This document shows, piece by piece, positions 15,890 through 25,810 of a stretch of 57,261 nucleotides of DNA; within the stretch, counting starts at the first letter, position 1, and every line of letters starts with the position of its first letter. The notes below the pieces were generated by a model. It made no database searches. It had not been told where the DNA came from and saw only the letters and a program-made list of their open reading frames with translations. Position numbers and translations under genes: made by a program. Origin of the DNA: Muribaculum sp. (GTDB lineage: Bacteria > Bacillota > Clostridia > Lachnospirales > Lachnospiraceae); assembly GCA_023663505.1 (NCBI GenBank), contig JAMPHH010000018.1, positions 1 to 57,261 on the forward strand, written 5' to 3'.

Positions 15890-15915
15890 TAATCTTGAGG
15901 AAAAACGCAAGATTA
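15890..15915. promoter_or_regulatory. Inverted repeat upstream of the giant surface gene
   Basis: TAATCTTG, a 10-nt loop and CAAGATTA, located 17 bases before the probable -35 box. It could be an operator or a weak terminator; no T-tract follows. Confidence 0.4.
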
Positions 15916-15931
15916 TTATCCATATAAATGC

Positions 15932-15960
15932 TTGACAATATCTTAACATATGTATAAACT
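15932..15960 (+). promoter_or_regulatory. Candidate SigA promoter for the giant surface gene
   Basis: A consensus TTGACA at 15932-15937, a 17-base spacer and TAAACT at 15955-15960, 56 bases before the ATG at 16016. Confidence 0.6.
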
Positions 15961-16015
15961 GAAAAAGTATTATGGAAACAACGTAATCACACAAAAAGAT
16001 ACAAGGAGGGGAAAG

Positions 16016-16435
16016 ATGTTCAGAAGATTATTGGCATTTGCACTTGCAGGCTGTATGGTGTTTGAGTCTGCGCCCATAACGAGTTATGCGGCGGACACAC
16101 AGCATTCGGGCTTGTATGGCAATGAGCAGACGGTTGAGTCGGAGACGGACGGTTTGGTGGACGTTTCCACAGAGTCGGAACTCACTTCAGGTTTGGCGAA
16201 GGGTACTCATTCCGACGGAGATGTTACAGGAGGAGATGTTTCAAACGGAGATGTTACAGGCGGAGATATTACAGGTGGAGACGAGGAGCAGCTTGCTCAC
16301 CTGACAAAGCATGAGGACGGGACATACTCCTTTGAGACGTCGGATTATAAGGTTTCCCTGAAAGCGGAGGCGGGAGTCGGACATCTCAGATTCGGAGCCT
16401 CATTGGAGGCCTCGGGGGGGGTACAGCTTAGCTGA
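16016..16435 (+). CDS. N-terminal part of a giant secreted protein, cut off by a G8 tract
   Basis: The start at 16016 is set by AAGGAGGGG 5-6 bases upstream. It opens with a signal peptide (MFRRLLAFALAGCMVFE, cleavage near SYAADT). A spacer follows with a five-residue repeat (GDVTG, GDVSN, GDVTG, GDITG). In the present sequence the frame runs through a G8 tract at 16414-16421 and stops at 16435 after 139 codons. With one G fewer (G7), the reading passes directly into the long downstream frame as GGYSLADEYILKVY. The product is therefore probably the export half of one about 2300-residue protein. This is either an off state of a slippage switch, a mutation, or a base-call error in the homopolymer. 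Confidence 0.8.
   Translation: MFRRLLAFALAGCMVFESAPITSYAADTQHSGLYGNEQTVESETDGLVDVSTESELTSGLAKGTHSDGDVTGGDVSNGDVTGGDITGGDEEQLAHLTKHEDGTYSFETSDYKVSLKAEAGVGHLRFGASLEASGGVQLS
16217..16281 (+). repeat. 15-bp tandem repeats encoding GD(V/I)(T/S)(G/N)
   Basis: Four units begin at 16217, 16232, 16247 and 16262, with a partial fifth. They encode GDVTG, GDVSN, GDVTG, GDITG and then GDEE, a flexible acidic linker after the signal peptide. Confidence 0.85.
16414..16421 (+). repeat. G8 homopolymer at the frameshift point
   Basis: Eight consecutive G. Seven would restore one continuous frame from 16016 to 22967. A tract of this length can slip during replication. Confidence 0.9.
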
Positions 16436-16478
16436 TGAATATATCTTAAAGGTATATTGTAAGGCACAGAACGGTAGC

Positions 16479-19400
16479 TTGGAAAATACGAGTAATATAT
16501 CCTTATATTCAGGGAATAATTATTCGGTAAAGCGTCAGTCCGTATCTGTCAATGCTGACACGGAATACGATGTGTATTTTGAGCTAAACAGTAGCAACGG
16601 TGAGAAATTGGTGCAGACAGACAGCATCGTGCTGCGTACCAATCCGCAAACAGCGTCTGTGGTTATCTATGACACGAAGACCACGGAGAACAGCATCACC
16701 CTTGACGTGGAAACAATTTCTTATGTTCCTGCGTGCTATTATGCGCCGGTGGACGGTTCCGCAGACGAACAGGTGATGAATGTGTACTACGACTGGTCTG
16801 ACTGGGTATTTAAGGATTTGCAGCCGGATACGGAATATTATTTTGAGTTTGTGAACAGTAACGGCGAGGAAATGCTTAAGACCACGGCAAAGACCGACAC
16901 GATTACCACGAAGGTAGAGTATTCAGTGGATTACAAAGGTGAAATGGCGGATTTGGGAGTTACCTTGAAGGCAAAAGTGTCCGGTTATAAGGGAGACGCT
17001 GTCGGTGCAAGGTTACATTACTCCTATGTCAGCGCTTTGGGAGTAGAGCATAGTGATACGGGTGAAACAGGTTATATAAAATTAAATGACAATGATGAGG
17101 TGACAACGGCGGCAGACGGCGCCAAGAGTTTTGAGATTAGTTCATATATCGACCTTGACAGTGTCGGAAGTCCCTTGGAAGCAAATACAGATTACGATTT
17201 TGAGATGTGGGTAGAGTTTTCCGATGCAACAAGCGGACCGAAGCAGCTTAGTGAGGGGATCATAACAAAGAAGACACCCGACACGACGTATAAAGCTGAT
17301 GAGATTACATTTACCCTTACGCAGAATGTGGAATCGTCAACAACAGTAGATTATGCAATGACGAGACCCGCTAAGGGGGAGAATGATAAGGCATATTTAT
17401 ATTATAGGCAGAAAGGTGATAGGGGAAGCTATGCTTGTGCTGCTCCAATGTATGAGGCAGCCAACGGCGGTAGTATATCGGAGCTGCAAAGTGGCGCAGT
17501 GTACGATTTTCTATTGTTTGTAGGCGGAGTTAAGATAGAGAAGACATACGAATGCGAAGGGAATATCAAGCTGACCTCTGTGGGTGAAGGAGCAGACAAC
17601 CCGTTTGACATAGTGCGTACATGGAAGGCGGAGAGTACAGCGAGCACAGAGAACTTGGCTGGCACCTATTACCTGCGTATGTATTATTGGGACGGGAGTG
17701 AATATAAGACAGTTGGAAATGCGGTTGCCCTGAATGCAGGGAATGAATATCAGGCAGAGTTTAAGACCGCGTCTGTGTATAATAGTAAGCTTGAGCCCGA
17801 CACGGATTATTATTTGAAATGGACGCTTGCCGATAACGCTAATGTTGATACGGGTTATAACGCGCCGCTCTATACATTTTTTGAGAGCGTGCATACGCCC
17901 AAGGTGAAGATCGACGGTAAGAGTGAGGAAGGCAGTTATTCTGAGCAGAAGTATACATTTACATTGGACAAAACGCAGATAGCTAATTTTGCGGATTCGT
18001 ATTTTTCAATGAAGGTTTACTTCTATATCAGAAAGGTGGGAGACAAGAATTTCCGTTATAAGGACTATGAGACTTTGTATTATGATGAAGACTATACCTG
18101 CTCATATACCTTCACCGGTTTGGAGGCGAATACGAATTATGAAATTTCGGTGCGCAGCGCCCAAACATACAGCGCAGGTAAAGAATACGCCTTATTTACA
18201 TTCAAGACGACGGCGGACGAGCGCACTGTGACGGTGACGGAAGTTTCAACCGAACAGCACAGAGCAGAGCTGGAATATGCCCTTACGGGAATATCCCCCG
18301 AAATGACGGAATACGGATATGTTCTTTGCTATATTCGCGAGAAAGACACAGAGGGAGTTTGGGAAAGGGCGGATTATAATTATTATAGTAGTACAAGCGG
18401 GCATGAGGAAACGTTTTATATTAACCAATATAACGGTGCGACTCTTAAGGACGGTACCACCTATGAATATACGCTTGGCTTTGGCAAAAGCTATAACGCA
18501 GCAATGTCAAGCCTTGAAAAGACCATCACGGGCGACTTCAAGACGGTGGAGGATTCGCGCAGCTTATCGGGCGCAGGGGTGTCCGCAGGCTATACATATG
18601 CCAGTGTAAGTGTCAAGTTAAACGGCAGTGAAAACGGTTACCCGAATGTCTACTTCTTCTATCGGGTTAAGGGTGAGAAGGATTGGGTTACTACATATAT
18701 ATGGCATTGGGACAATAACAATGTTTACAGCACGACGGTAAGCAAATTAACGTCCAACACGGAATATGAGTACGCATTTGCGCTTTCTGACAGCTATGGT
18801 CTTGAGAGTCCCGACGAAGTGACTAATGACAAGCAGAAGCTGTCAGGCACCTTCAAGACCAAGGAGGCGAAGTATACGCTGAGCTTTGCGCTTGATGAGA
18901 GCAAGACCACTCATAATCAGGCGGTTGTAGCCGTGACTGCAGCGGGCAGCACGGAGGATGACAGCATCGGAGTCCGTCTGACGCTTAGCGATGGTCAGGG
19001 AACTACTGTCAGATTGAGAAAGAGCTCGGGCTACAAGAAAGATGCGACGTTTACCGGTTTGGTCGGCAGTACGCAGTATACGATTGTGAGCGCGGAAATA
19101 TATGTCACGGAGGACGACAGTGATGTAACGATTGCCACGCTGCCCTGTGATTTTAAATTCACCACCAAGGAGGCAGAGGCGCCTACCGCGATCAAGCTTT
19201 CAGAGGAAAAGATCGGCTTGAACGCCGCACCTGTGAGCTATAATCATGAGGGCTATAATGTAAAGACTCTGACGGCAACGGTGGAGCCTCAGAGCGCCGC
19301 GGCGGAATTTGACTGGGAGAGCAGCGACCCTTCTGTTGCGACGGTAAGAAACGGCAGAGTGTATGCCGTGGGAGCCGGCACTGCGGTGATTACGGTTACA

Positions 19401-22400
19401 TCTAAGTACAACAAAGCTGTCAAGACAGCCTGTGAGGTTATAGTCAAGGATTATGTCGTGGGAAGCAGGCAGGAAGATGGAACGATAGCGCAGTTCTATT
19501 ATGATTCGGGCGCAAGCTCATATAAGGGCAGCTATGCCGAGGGAGTAGGTCTTTATGAGCGCAATGCTGACGGAACTCTCACGCAGCTCTCAGATTATGA
19601 GGTAAGCTTTGACAAAAGGGGAATCGTATCGTGGGACAGCGCGACAGGAAGGCTGAATATGCTTTCCGCAGGAAATACAAGGGTTACGTTTGAGAAGACT
19701 GTTGCGGAGGGCGTCAGTGTAAGCGCATCGTTTAAGCTGTATGTGAATCCGGAAGGAAAGGGCTTCGGCGTCACCGGATTTAGAAGCAGTGACAGCAGTT
19801 ATCCCGCGGTTGCAGAGACCGAGGAGAACAGCTTTACCTTGGCTTATGTGCCGGATATCACATATAAGGCAATAGGAGCAATAAGCCCTAATACGGTTGA
19901 GTCACCTAATGGTTTCTCGGCAGGTGACTTTACATGGAATATCTCAAACAGCAGTGTCGCCACGGTGGACGAGAGCGGCATTGTGACCCCGCTCAAGGCG
20001 GGCGATGCGGTATTGACGGTTGTGCCGAAGAATTTCAAGACAATAAAGGACAATGTCTATGTGCAGGATAAGGTTGAGATAAAATTACACATTAAGGAGC
20101 TGCCCAAACAGGGAAATAATAGTTCGATATATGCTCTTGCCAATATCAAGACGAAGCTTGGGGACGTTGCTTTCCCCGCAGACTTTGGAGAGGGCTGGAC
20201 ATGGAAGAATCCTGACACGCCCCTTGTTACAAACGGCGTGAACCCATACAGCTATGCTTTCGAGGCTGTATATGGCGGAACGGATAAATATCCCTGTGAG
20301 ACGACGCTTGATGTGTACATCGGAAGAATCACGGGAGCGTATATCAGTGAGACTGGTGGAAGCCACGCCCAGACACTTGAGGTTTCAGACGGAACGCAGA
20401 GCGCAGATAAAATGACGCTTAGAATAGGACTGGGCACTCAGGGAAGCGTTTCTCCTTCGGATTATACGATAGAGGTTCCCGAGGTAAGCGGTCTTACCAT
20501 TGTGAAGAACTCTACAACAGGATACTATGATGTAACGGCGCAGAAGGCGGGTTCCTATACAATCAATGCGCAGATTAAAGCAGCGTCCGAGGATAAGGTT
20601 CTCGCGACGGCAAGCTATAAGCTCAAGGTGGTGGATGGCAAGCAGGCGGTATCAATCACCTTTAAACCTGACGCAGAAAGCGGTGTGACCATAGACGCCG
20701 CAGGCAAAAACATCATATTTAGCAAGGTGGACGACAAGAAGGACTTCACGTTGACTGCAACGGTGAAGGACAGAAACGGACAGGATATCGACGCCGTGCT
20801 TCAGTGGAGCACGTCCGATAAGACCGTGGCGACTGTGGCTGCGGACAAACAGGACACTCACACCGCGAAGGTCACGGTAAAGGGCGAGGGACATACGGTA
20901 ATCACGGCGAAGGCGAAGGACGCGAGAGGATATTCCGCAACTCTTAATCTGGAGGTGCAGAACCATACGCCGCGCGTAGATACCAATAAAGCAACCGTGA
21001 ATATAGCTTATGACTATGATAATTCTAACGGAAAGAGTCTGGCGAGTGCGGGAGGCTTGGTGGAGATCGTTCCTGTGTATAATGAGTCCGTAACCGAGGT
21101 AAAGCTCTGCGACGCGAGCGGAGCAGTAAGCTCTGATATGAAGGCGGTGAAGTACTCGGGTTATAAATATCTCATCACGCCTAACGCTTCGGCTAAAACA
21201 GGTAATTATAATTACAAGCTCGTCGTTAAGACAAATACAAATGCGGAATATTCATATGACTTGAAGGTATCTGTTGTAGACAAGGCGCCTTCTGTTTCCG
21301 CTAAGATGGCGACGGCACCCAACCTGTTCTTTAAGGACTCGACGGGAATAATCAATCTTAACATGTCAGGGGACTACAATGTGGAGTCCATGACATGGGA
21401 GGATAAGTCAGCCGGCGTAAACAATGGGTTTGCAATGAATTATACATACGGCTGGATCACTAAGAGCAAGTATGGAGCTCGTATTACAGTGAGTCAGCAG
21501 TCCGGCATCAAGGTGGAGAATGGCAAGCTTACAGAGACAGATGTGGCTCAGGGTACCTTGACCGTGAAATTCAAAGCGTACAAAAAGGTATATACCTTTG
21601 AGAATTTCAAGGTAAAGTACAGCTACAAGAAGCCCAAGCTTGTCACAAAGTCCGCTACCAGCAATGTTGCGCCGACAGTGGGACAGAATGAAGGTTATTT
21701 CAGTATATATGATAACACAAATAAGAGAACTCTGTACTATGATGATGTGGCGGAAAACGGTAGGTATTATGACGATTATACATGGGACGCCGAGGGCAGC
21801 GTTAAAATTTCGCCGAGATATGATGACTATGAGGTGGACTATGTCTACAATGACAAGGCAAGCTCTAAGAAGGTGAATATTACGTTGGATTCCGAATATT
21901 GGAGAGAGCCCTTGACGGTGGCGCATACCATAAAGGCGGTAAAACCCAAGGCTTATTTGAGCGCAAGCCAGCTTGTATTCAATACGGCAACTGAAAACAG
22001 GGTTGGGACGGATATATACCTGAAAAATGTGAATTCTATTGATTTTGCAGATATTTATGTCGAGGGTGCAAATCCGAAATCCCAGCAGCTGCTCGACGAT
22101 GATTTGTTTACGATTACTACCTCAAGCACCTATATCATGGTAGAGCAGAATGACGCAAAGCTGATGGGCAAAACCATCGCCGCAGGGACATACAACTATA
22201 AGGTGACGCCTTATTACAAGAATCCTGAGACAGGAGTAAACACGGCACTCAATACGCTGACACTCAAGCTGAAGGTCGTGAATAACGCGGTGACGGTGAA
22301 GGTGAGTCCTAAGGGCGCTTTGGATTTGACATATCGCTCGCCTTCGGATTACAAGAATTATGCGGTATTGGTTGACCCCAAATTCAGCAATTTGGGCAGC

Positions 22401-22967
22401 GGATATAGCGTAGTTGACTATAACCTGACAGGGGAATACAGCAGATATTTTGCTATTGACGACAATTGGATAAGGTATGCAAGCACTAAATATACCTACC
22501 ATTACTACATTACGGTTGCCGATACTTCCGTGCTCAAGTCGGGTCAGGCTTATAAGCTGGCGATAGAGTACACGATTAGGACGGGAACCGGAGAGACATT
22601 CAAGGTAAAGAGCAATACCTTTACCATAAAGCCCAAGCAGTCGGCTCCCAAGATCAAGGTAGTCAGCGATAACCAGACTCTGTACGCGGGCAGCGGAAGC
22701 TTTAGCAGAACCTACTCACTGTCTGCACCGAGCGGATACAGCATATCGAGTTCAAATGGCAGTATCGATTGTAATAAGGACGGCAAGCCGGATATCACGG
22801 CGAGCGGAAGCGGCAGCAGTCTGACAGTAAGAATTACTGATAAGGACGCCGTGGTCGCATCGGCGGCAGGCAAGTCATACAGCATTCCCGTTACAGTGCA
22901 GATGAGGGGACGGGACGGCATAAGCAAGGACGTGAAGATAACTGTTAAGGTAAAGGTAAAGAGATAA
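16479..22967 (+). CDS. Main body of the giant secreted Fn3-like/Big-domain protein
   Basis: 2162 residues from the TTG at 16479, but this is probably not a true start: the frame is open without a stop back to the G8 tract, and no ribosome site is near. The first 900 residues contain about seven Fn3-like modules marked by an L-x-x-x-T-x-Y motif (LQPDTEYYF, LEANTDYDF, LEPDTDYYL, LEANTNYEI, LTSNTEYEY). Next come bacterial Ig-like (Big_2-type) modules with WESSDPSVATV, WNISNSSVATV and WSTSDKTVATV. The C-terminal third is beta-rich and not recognised. It ends in KVKVKR with no LPXTG motif or membrane anchor, so attachment, if any, is non-sortase. The role is probably adhesin or matrix. A terminator follows at 23053. 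Confidence 0.85.
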   Translation: MENTSNISLYSGNNYSVKRQSVSVNADTEYDVYFELNSSNGEKLVQTDSIVLRTNPQTASVVIYDTKTTENSITLDVETISYVPACYYAPVDGSADEQVMNVYYDWSDWVFKDLQPDTEYYFEFVNSNGEEMLKTTAKTDTITTKVEYSVDYKGEMADLGVTLKAKVSGYKGDAVGARLHYSYVSALGVEHSDTGETGYIKLNDNDEVTTAADGAKSFEISSYIDLDSVGSPLEANTDYDFEMWVEFSDATSGPKQLSEGIITKKTPDTTYKADEITFTLTQNVESSTTVDYAMTRPAKGENDKAYLYYRQKGDRGSYACAAPMYEAANGGSISELQSGAVYDFLLFVGGVKIEKTYECEGNIKLTSVGEGADNPFDIVRTWKAESTASTENLAGTYYLRMYYWDGSEYKTVGNAVALNAGNEYQAEFKTASVYNSKLEPDTDYYLKWTLADNANVDTGYNAPLYTFFESVHTPKVKIDGKSEEGSYSEQKYTFTLDKTQIANFADSYFSMKVYFYIRKVGDKNFRYKDYETLYYDEDYTCSYTFTGLEANTNYEISVRSAQTYSAGKEYALFTFKTTADERTVTVTEVSTEQHRAELEYALTGISPEMTEYGYVLCYIREKDTEGVWERADYNYYSSTSGHEETFYINQYNGATLKDGTTYEYTLGFGKSYNAAMSSLEKTITGDFKTVEDSRSLSGAGVSAGYTYASVSVKLNGSENGYPNVYFFYRVKGEKDWVTTYIWHWDNNNVYSTTVSKLTSNTEYEYAFALSDSYGLESPDEVTNDKQKLSGTFKTKEAKYTLSFALDESKTTHNQAVVAVTAAGSTEDDSIGVRLTLSDGQGTTVRLRKSSGYKKDATFTGLVGSTQYTIVSAEIYVTEDDSDVTIATLPCDFKFTTKEAEAPTAIKLSEEKIGLNAAPVSYNHEGYNVKTLTATVEPQSAAAEFDWESSDPSVATVRNGRVYAVGAGTAVITVTSKYNKAVKTACEVIVKDYVVGSRQEDGTIAQFYYDSGASSYKGSYAEGVGLYERNADGTLTQLSDYEVSFDKRGIVSWDSATGRLNMLSAGNTRVTFEKTVAEGVSVSASFKLYVNPEGKGFGVTGFRSSDSSYPAVAETEENSFTLAYVPDITYKAIGAISPNTVESPNGFSAGDFTWNISNSSVATVDESGIVTPLKAGDAVLTVVPKNFKTIKDNVYVQDKVEIKLHIKELPKQGNNSSIYALANIKTKLGDVAFPADFGEGWTWKNPDTPLVTNGVNPYSYAFEAVYGGTDKYPCETTLDVYIGRITGAYISETGGSHAQTLEVSDGTQSADKMTLRIGLGTQGSVSPSDYTIEVPEVSGLTIVKNSTTGYYDVTAQKAGSYTINAQIKAASEDKVLATASYKLKVVDGKQAVSITFKPDAESGVTIDAAGKNIIFSKVDDKKDFTLTATVKDRNGQDIDAVLQWSTSDKTVATVAADKQDTHTAKVTVKGEGHTVITAKAKDARGYSATLNLEVQNHTPRVDTNKATVNIAYDYDNSNGKSLASAGGLVEIVPVYNESVTEVKLCDASGAVSSDMKAVKYSGYKYLITPNASAKTGNYNYKLVVKTNTNAEYSYDLKVSVVDKAPSVSAKMATAPNLFFKDSTGIINLNMSGDYNVESMTWEDKSAGVNNGFAMNYTYGWITKSKYGARITVSQQSGIKVENGKLTETDVAQGTLTVKFKAYKKVYTFENFKVKYSYKKPKLVTKSATSNVAPTVGQNEGYFSIYDNTNKRTLYYDDVAENGRYYDDYTWDAEGSVKISPRYDDYEVDYVYNDKASSKKVNITLDSEYWREPLTVAHTIKAVKPKAYLSASQLVFNTATENRVGTDIYLKNVNSIDFADIYVEGANPKSQQLLDDDLFTITTSSTYIMVEQNDAKLMGKTIAAGTYNYKVTPYYKNPETGVNTALNTLTLKLKVVNNAVTVKVSPKGALDLTYRSPSDYKNYAVLVDPKFSNLGSGYSVVDYNLTGEYSRYFAIDDNWIRYASTKYTYHYYITVADTSVLKSGQAYKLAIEYTIRTGTGETFKVKSNTFTIKPKQSAPKIKVVSDNQTLYAGSGSFSRTYSLSAPSGYSISSSNGSIDCNKDGKPDITASGSGSSLTVRITDKDAVVASAAGKSYSIPVTVQMRGRDGISKDVKITVKVKVKR

Positions 22968-23052
22968 CATCTTCAGTCGAAAAAGCAATGACTGCTTAGA
23001 ATCAATCGCATAAAAAATGCATGCTTATCAGTGAAGGCTTCTAAACAGTCTC

Positions 23053-23098
23053 AAAAGTCGGAATACCATATTAACTATGGGTTCCGGCTTTTGCTTTT
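23053..23098 (+). terminator. Rho-independent terminator after the giant surface gene
   Basis: AAAAGTCGGAA pairs with TTCCGGCTTTT around an inner CCATA/TATGG stem and is followed by TTTTGCTTTT. The remaining gap to 23418 holds a GCTGCGGGG-TTGAC motif copy and possible promoters, but no gene. Confidence 0.8.
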
Positions 23099-23151
23099 AT
23101 TGCTGCGGACATAAACACGTTAAAACCGGATTGACGAGCGCTGCGGGGGTA

Positions 23152-23181
23152 TTGACTTAAAATTTCCCAAAAAAATAAAAT
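23152..23181 (+). promoter_or_regulatory. Candidate promoter for the VanY-type gene, overlapping a dispersed motif
   Basis: TTGACT at 23152-23157, an 18-base spacer and TAAAAT at 23176-23181. The -35 box is the end of the dispersed motif CGCTGCGGGGGTATTGAC (23139-23156). A second -10-like TATAAT lies at 23239-23244, nearer the gene. Confidence 0.4.
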
Positions 23182-23418
23182 TTTTTGGAAAAACGTAAGA
23201 AAAAGAGTGCATCTGTGGGAAAGCTATGGTATGATAGTTATAATACTATGTGAAACCTGATGATGCTCCGCAGCGAGTGTCATGCAGTGAATATCCTGCA
23301 TTGGCAGTCGGCATACGATGCCGTGAGGTCGGGATTGCACATTGGTGCAAGCCTATGGGAATATGAGGCGATTGTATAGCTGTGGGCAGCTTTGAATAGA
23401 AGTGGAATAGGAAAGCAT

Positions 23419-24483
23419 ATGAAAATCACGGTAGAAGAACGTGTCAGAAAGAGCCTTTTGCGTTTCGGAAGGAAAAACAAAATATGTAGTATTCTTGTTC
23501 TGCCCGCCCTGCTGGTCAGCACATTCGTGTTTCATGTGATCAGATATTGCGTGGGTAATTACAAGCGGTTCGCGATGATTGCGATGACATTCTGCCTGTT
23601 TGTGGTATACAGCAGCTTCTCGTTCCCGCTCTTTATCACCGGGGAGGGCAGGACGGCGGAATGGAGCAAGGCGGAGTTGGACAGCGACGTGGAGCTCGCA
23701 CCCGAGTCGGAGCTGCGCCCCGAGGACATGGAGCTTTTGTCTGACGAGGATTTGTTGGCAGATGATGAGCTTGTGGAGGGTGAGACTGTCCATGGCATGG
23801 ACGGGATCGTGAAATACGAGGCAGAGGATATCTTGGAGGCATTGGAGACCAACGGGAACGCCGACGGCGCGGTGCAGGAGGAGACGTCGAGAGACGAGAG
23901 CGGGGAGATTATTTTTGACCGAAATGATTGGCGTCTGGTCTTGATCAATAAGCAGCATTCGATTCCTGAGGATTACACCTTTACCTTGGGGACGATTCGC
24001 GGGAGTCAGATGTGTGACGAGCGGATCGTGGACGATTTGAAGGATATGCTGCAGGCGGCGAAGGACGAGGGCATGAGTCTGGTTATCTGTTCTCCATACA
24101 GGACGCCTGAGCGACAGGAGTATCTGTTTGGAAGGAAAATAACCCAATATATGAGACGCGGCTTCTCCTATGTGGAGGCGTATCAGATGTCCAGTCAGGT
24201 GGTCACGATTCCCGGCAACAGTGAGCATGAGATCGGGCTTGCGTTTGATATTGTGTGTGACCATTATGATGAGCTGACGGAGGGCTTTGGCGATACCGTG
24301 GAGGGGAAGTGGCTTGCGAAGAATAGCTGTAAATATGGCTTTATCCTGCGCTATCCTAAGGGCAAGGAGGACGTCACGGGCATAGACTACGAGCCTTGGC
24401 ATTTTCGTTATGTGGGAGTGGACGCTGCCACGGTCATCACCGAGAGTGGCATCACTCTGGAGGAGTTCTGGGAGGAATTATAG
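23419..24483 (+). CDS. M15 (VanY-type) D-Ala-D-Ala carboxypeptidase, membrane-anchored
   Basis: 354-residue zinc peptidase that trims D-Ala from peptidoglycan stem peptides outside the membrane. A basic N-terminus leads into two hydrophobic stretches (ILVLPALLVSTFVFHVI, and MIAMTFCLFVVYSSFSF). An acidic linker of about 100 residues precedes the catalytic domain. Zinc and catalytic residues are visible in the SEHEIGLAFD motif (His and Asp) and in EPWHFRYVG (Glu and His). SPYRTPERQ is the usual substrate-pocket segment. The ATG at 23419 is preferred over a TTG nine codons upstream. The gene is followed without a gap by tgt, so the two are probably co-transcribed. Confidence 0.9.
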   Translation: MKITVEERVRKSLLRFGRKNKICSILVLPALLVSTFVFHVIRYCVGNYKRFAMIAMTFCLFVVYSSFSFPLFITGEGRTAEWSKAELDSDVELAPESELRPEDMELLSDEDLLADDELVEGETVHGMDGIVKYEAEDILEALETNGNADGAVQEETSRDESGEIIFDRNDWRLVLINKQHSIPEDYTFTLGTIRGSQMCDERIVDDLKDMLQAAKDEGMSLVICSPYRTPERQEYLFGRKITQYMRRGFSYVEAYQMSSQVVTIPGNSEHEIGLAFDIVCDHYDELTEGFGDTVEGKWLAKNSCKYGFILRYPKGKEDVTGIDYEPWHFRYVGVDAATVITESGITLEEFWEEL

Positions 24484-25644
24484 ATGGGTGGACAGCTTCA
24501 AAGCGGATTTCAGGCAAGCTATCGTCTGCTTAAGACGGAAGGGCGAGCCAAGAGAGGTGAGTTCTCCACAGTGCATGGCGTCATTCAGACGCCTGTATTT
24601 ATGAATGTGGGTACGGTGGCGGCGATCAAGGGCGCCGTGTCCACGGAGGATTTGGAGCAGATCAAGACACAGGTACAGCTTTCCAACACCTATCATTTAC
24701 ATGTGCGCCCGGGTGATGAGGTTATTCGCAGCTTGGGCGGGCTGCACAGATTCATGTCATGGGATAAGCCAATCCTTACGGATTCAGGCGGATTTCAGGT
24801 GTTCTCTCTTGCGGGGCTTCGCAAGATCAAGGAGGAGGGAGTTTATTTTAACTCCCATATCGACGGCAGGAAGATATTCATGGGACCGGAGGAAAGTATG
24901 CGGATTCAGTCCAATCTCGGCTCCACGATTGCCATGGCGTTTGACGAGTGTGCGCCAAGCAAGGCGGACAGGGGCTATGTGCAGGCGTCCGTGGAGCGGA
25001 CTACGAGGTGGTTGGAACGCTGTAAGCGGGAGCTGGAGCGGCTGAACGCATCGGGGGAGGCGGTGAATCCCGCACAGCTTCTATTTGGAATCAATCAGGG
25101 CGCGATTTATGATGATATCCGCGTGGAACACGCCAAGCGCATCTCCGAGATGGATTTGGACGGCTATGCCATAGGCGGGCTTGCCGTGGGGGAGACGCAC
25201 GAGGAGATGTATCATATCTTGGACGAGGTGGTTCCTTGGCTGCCGAAGGAAAAGCCCACGTACCTGATGGGTGTGGGGACGCCTGCCAATATCTTGGAGG
25301 GCGTGGAGCGCGGCGTGGATTTCTTTGACTGTGTGTATCCCACGAGAAACGGTCGTCACGGGCATCTGTACACGAACCATGGCAAGATCAATCTTTTTAA
25401 CGCAAAGTATGAGCTTGACGACAGACCGATTGAGGAGGGATGCGGCTGTCCCACCTGCAGGAGGTATTCCAGAGCTTATGTAAGGCATCTTTTGAAGGCA
25501 AAGGAGATGTTGGGTATGCGGCTCTGCGTGCTGCACAATCTTTATTTTTATAATACGATGATGGAGGAGATTCGGGACGCTCTGGACGCGGGGGAGTTCG
25601 CCTCTTATAAGAAACGCAAGCTTGAGAATATGAAAAATATATAA
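24484..25644 (+). CDS. tgt: Queuine tRNA-ribosyltransferase
   Basis: Exchanges guanine 34 of the anticodon for the queuosine precursor in tRNA-Asp, -Asn, -His and -Tyr. It has 386 residues, a normal length. Key residues are visible: DSGGFQVFSL (catalytic Asp), GGLAVGE (substrate loop), DFFDCVYPTRNGRHG (nucleophile Asp) and the zinc site GCGCPTC...YVRHL. The ATG starts on the base after the VanY-type stop codon; translation is probably coupled since no separate strong ribosome site exists. The neighbouring yajC downstream reproduces the common tgt-yajC order. Confidence 0.97.
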   Translation: MGGQLQSGFQASYRLLKTEGRAKRGEFSTVHGVIQTPVFMNVGTVAAIKGAVSTEDLEQIKTQVQLSNTYHLHVRPGDEVIRSLGGLHRFMSWDKPILTDSGGFQVFSLAGLRKIKEEGVYFNSHIDGRKIFMGPEESMRIQSNLGSTIAMAFDECAPSKADRGYVQASVERTTRWLERCKRELERLNASGEAVNPAQLLFGINQGAIYDDIRVEHAKRISEMDLDGYAIGGLAVGETHEEMYHILDEVVPWLPKEKPTYLMGVGTPANILEGVERGVDFFDCVYPTRNGRHGHLYTNHGKINLFNAKYELDDRPIEEGCGCPTCRRYSRAYVRHLLKAKEMLGMRLCVLHNLYFYNTMMEEIRDALDAGEFASYKKRKLENMKNI

Positions 25645-25810
25645 ATATTGCTTAAATATGGCAAAATGGGCTTGCCCCTGTCCGAAATTTTGTGTATTAT
25701 TATTTGAGTACGATGGAACGCCGCAGGGCGTTTGGCAATCGGAAATAAGCGGCGGGATTTAAACCGCGGACATAATAATTTCAGGCGCGAGGCGTCGGAA
25801 TGGAGGAGAA

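Noticed and set aside
16479..16481. TTG as a genuine start of the 2162-residue protein
   Set aside because: No ribosome site or signal peptide follows, and the same frame is open upstream to the G8 tract, so a frameshift from 16016 explains it better.
23353..24402. 349-codon minus-strand open frame
   Set aside because: Antisense to the VanY-type peptidase with intact catalytic motifs; composition is shadow-like.
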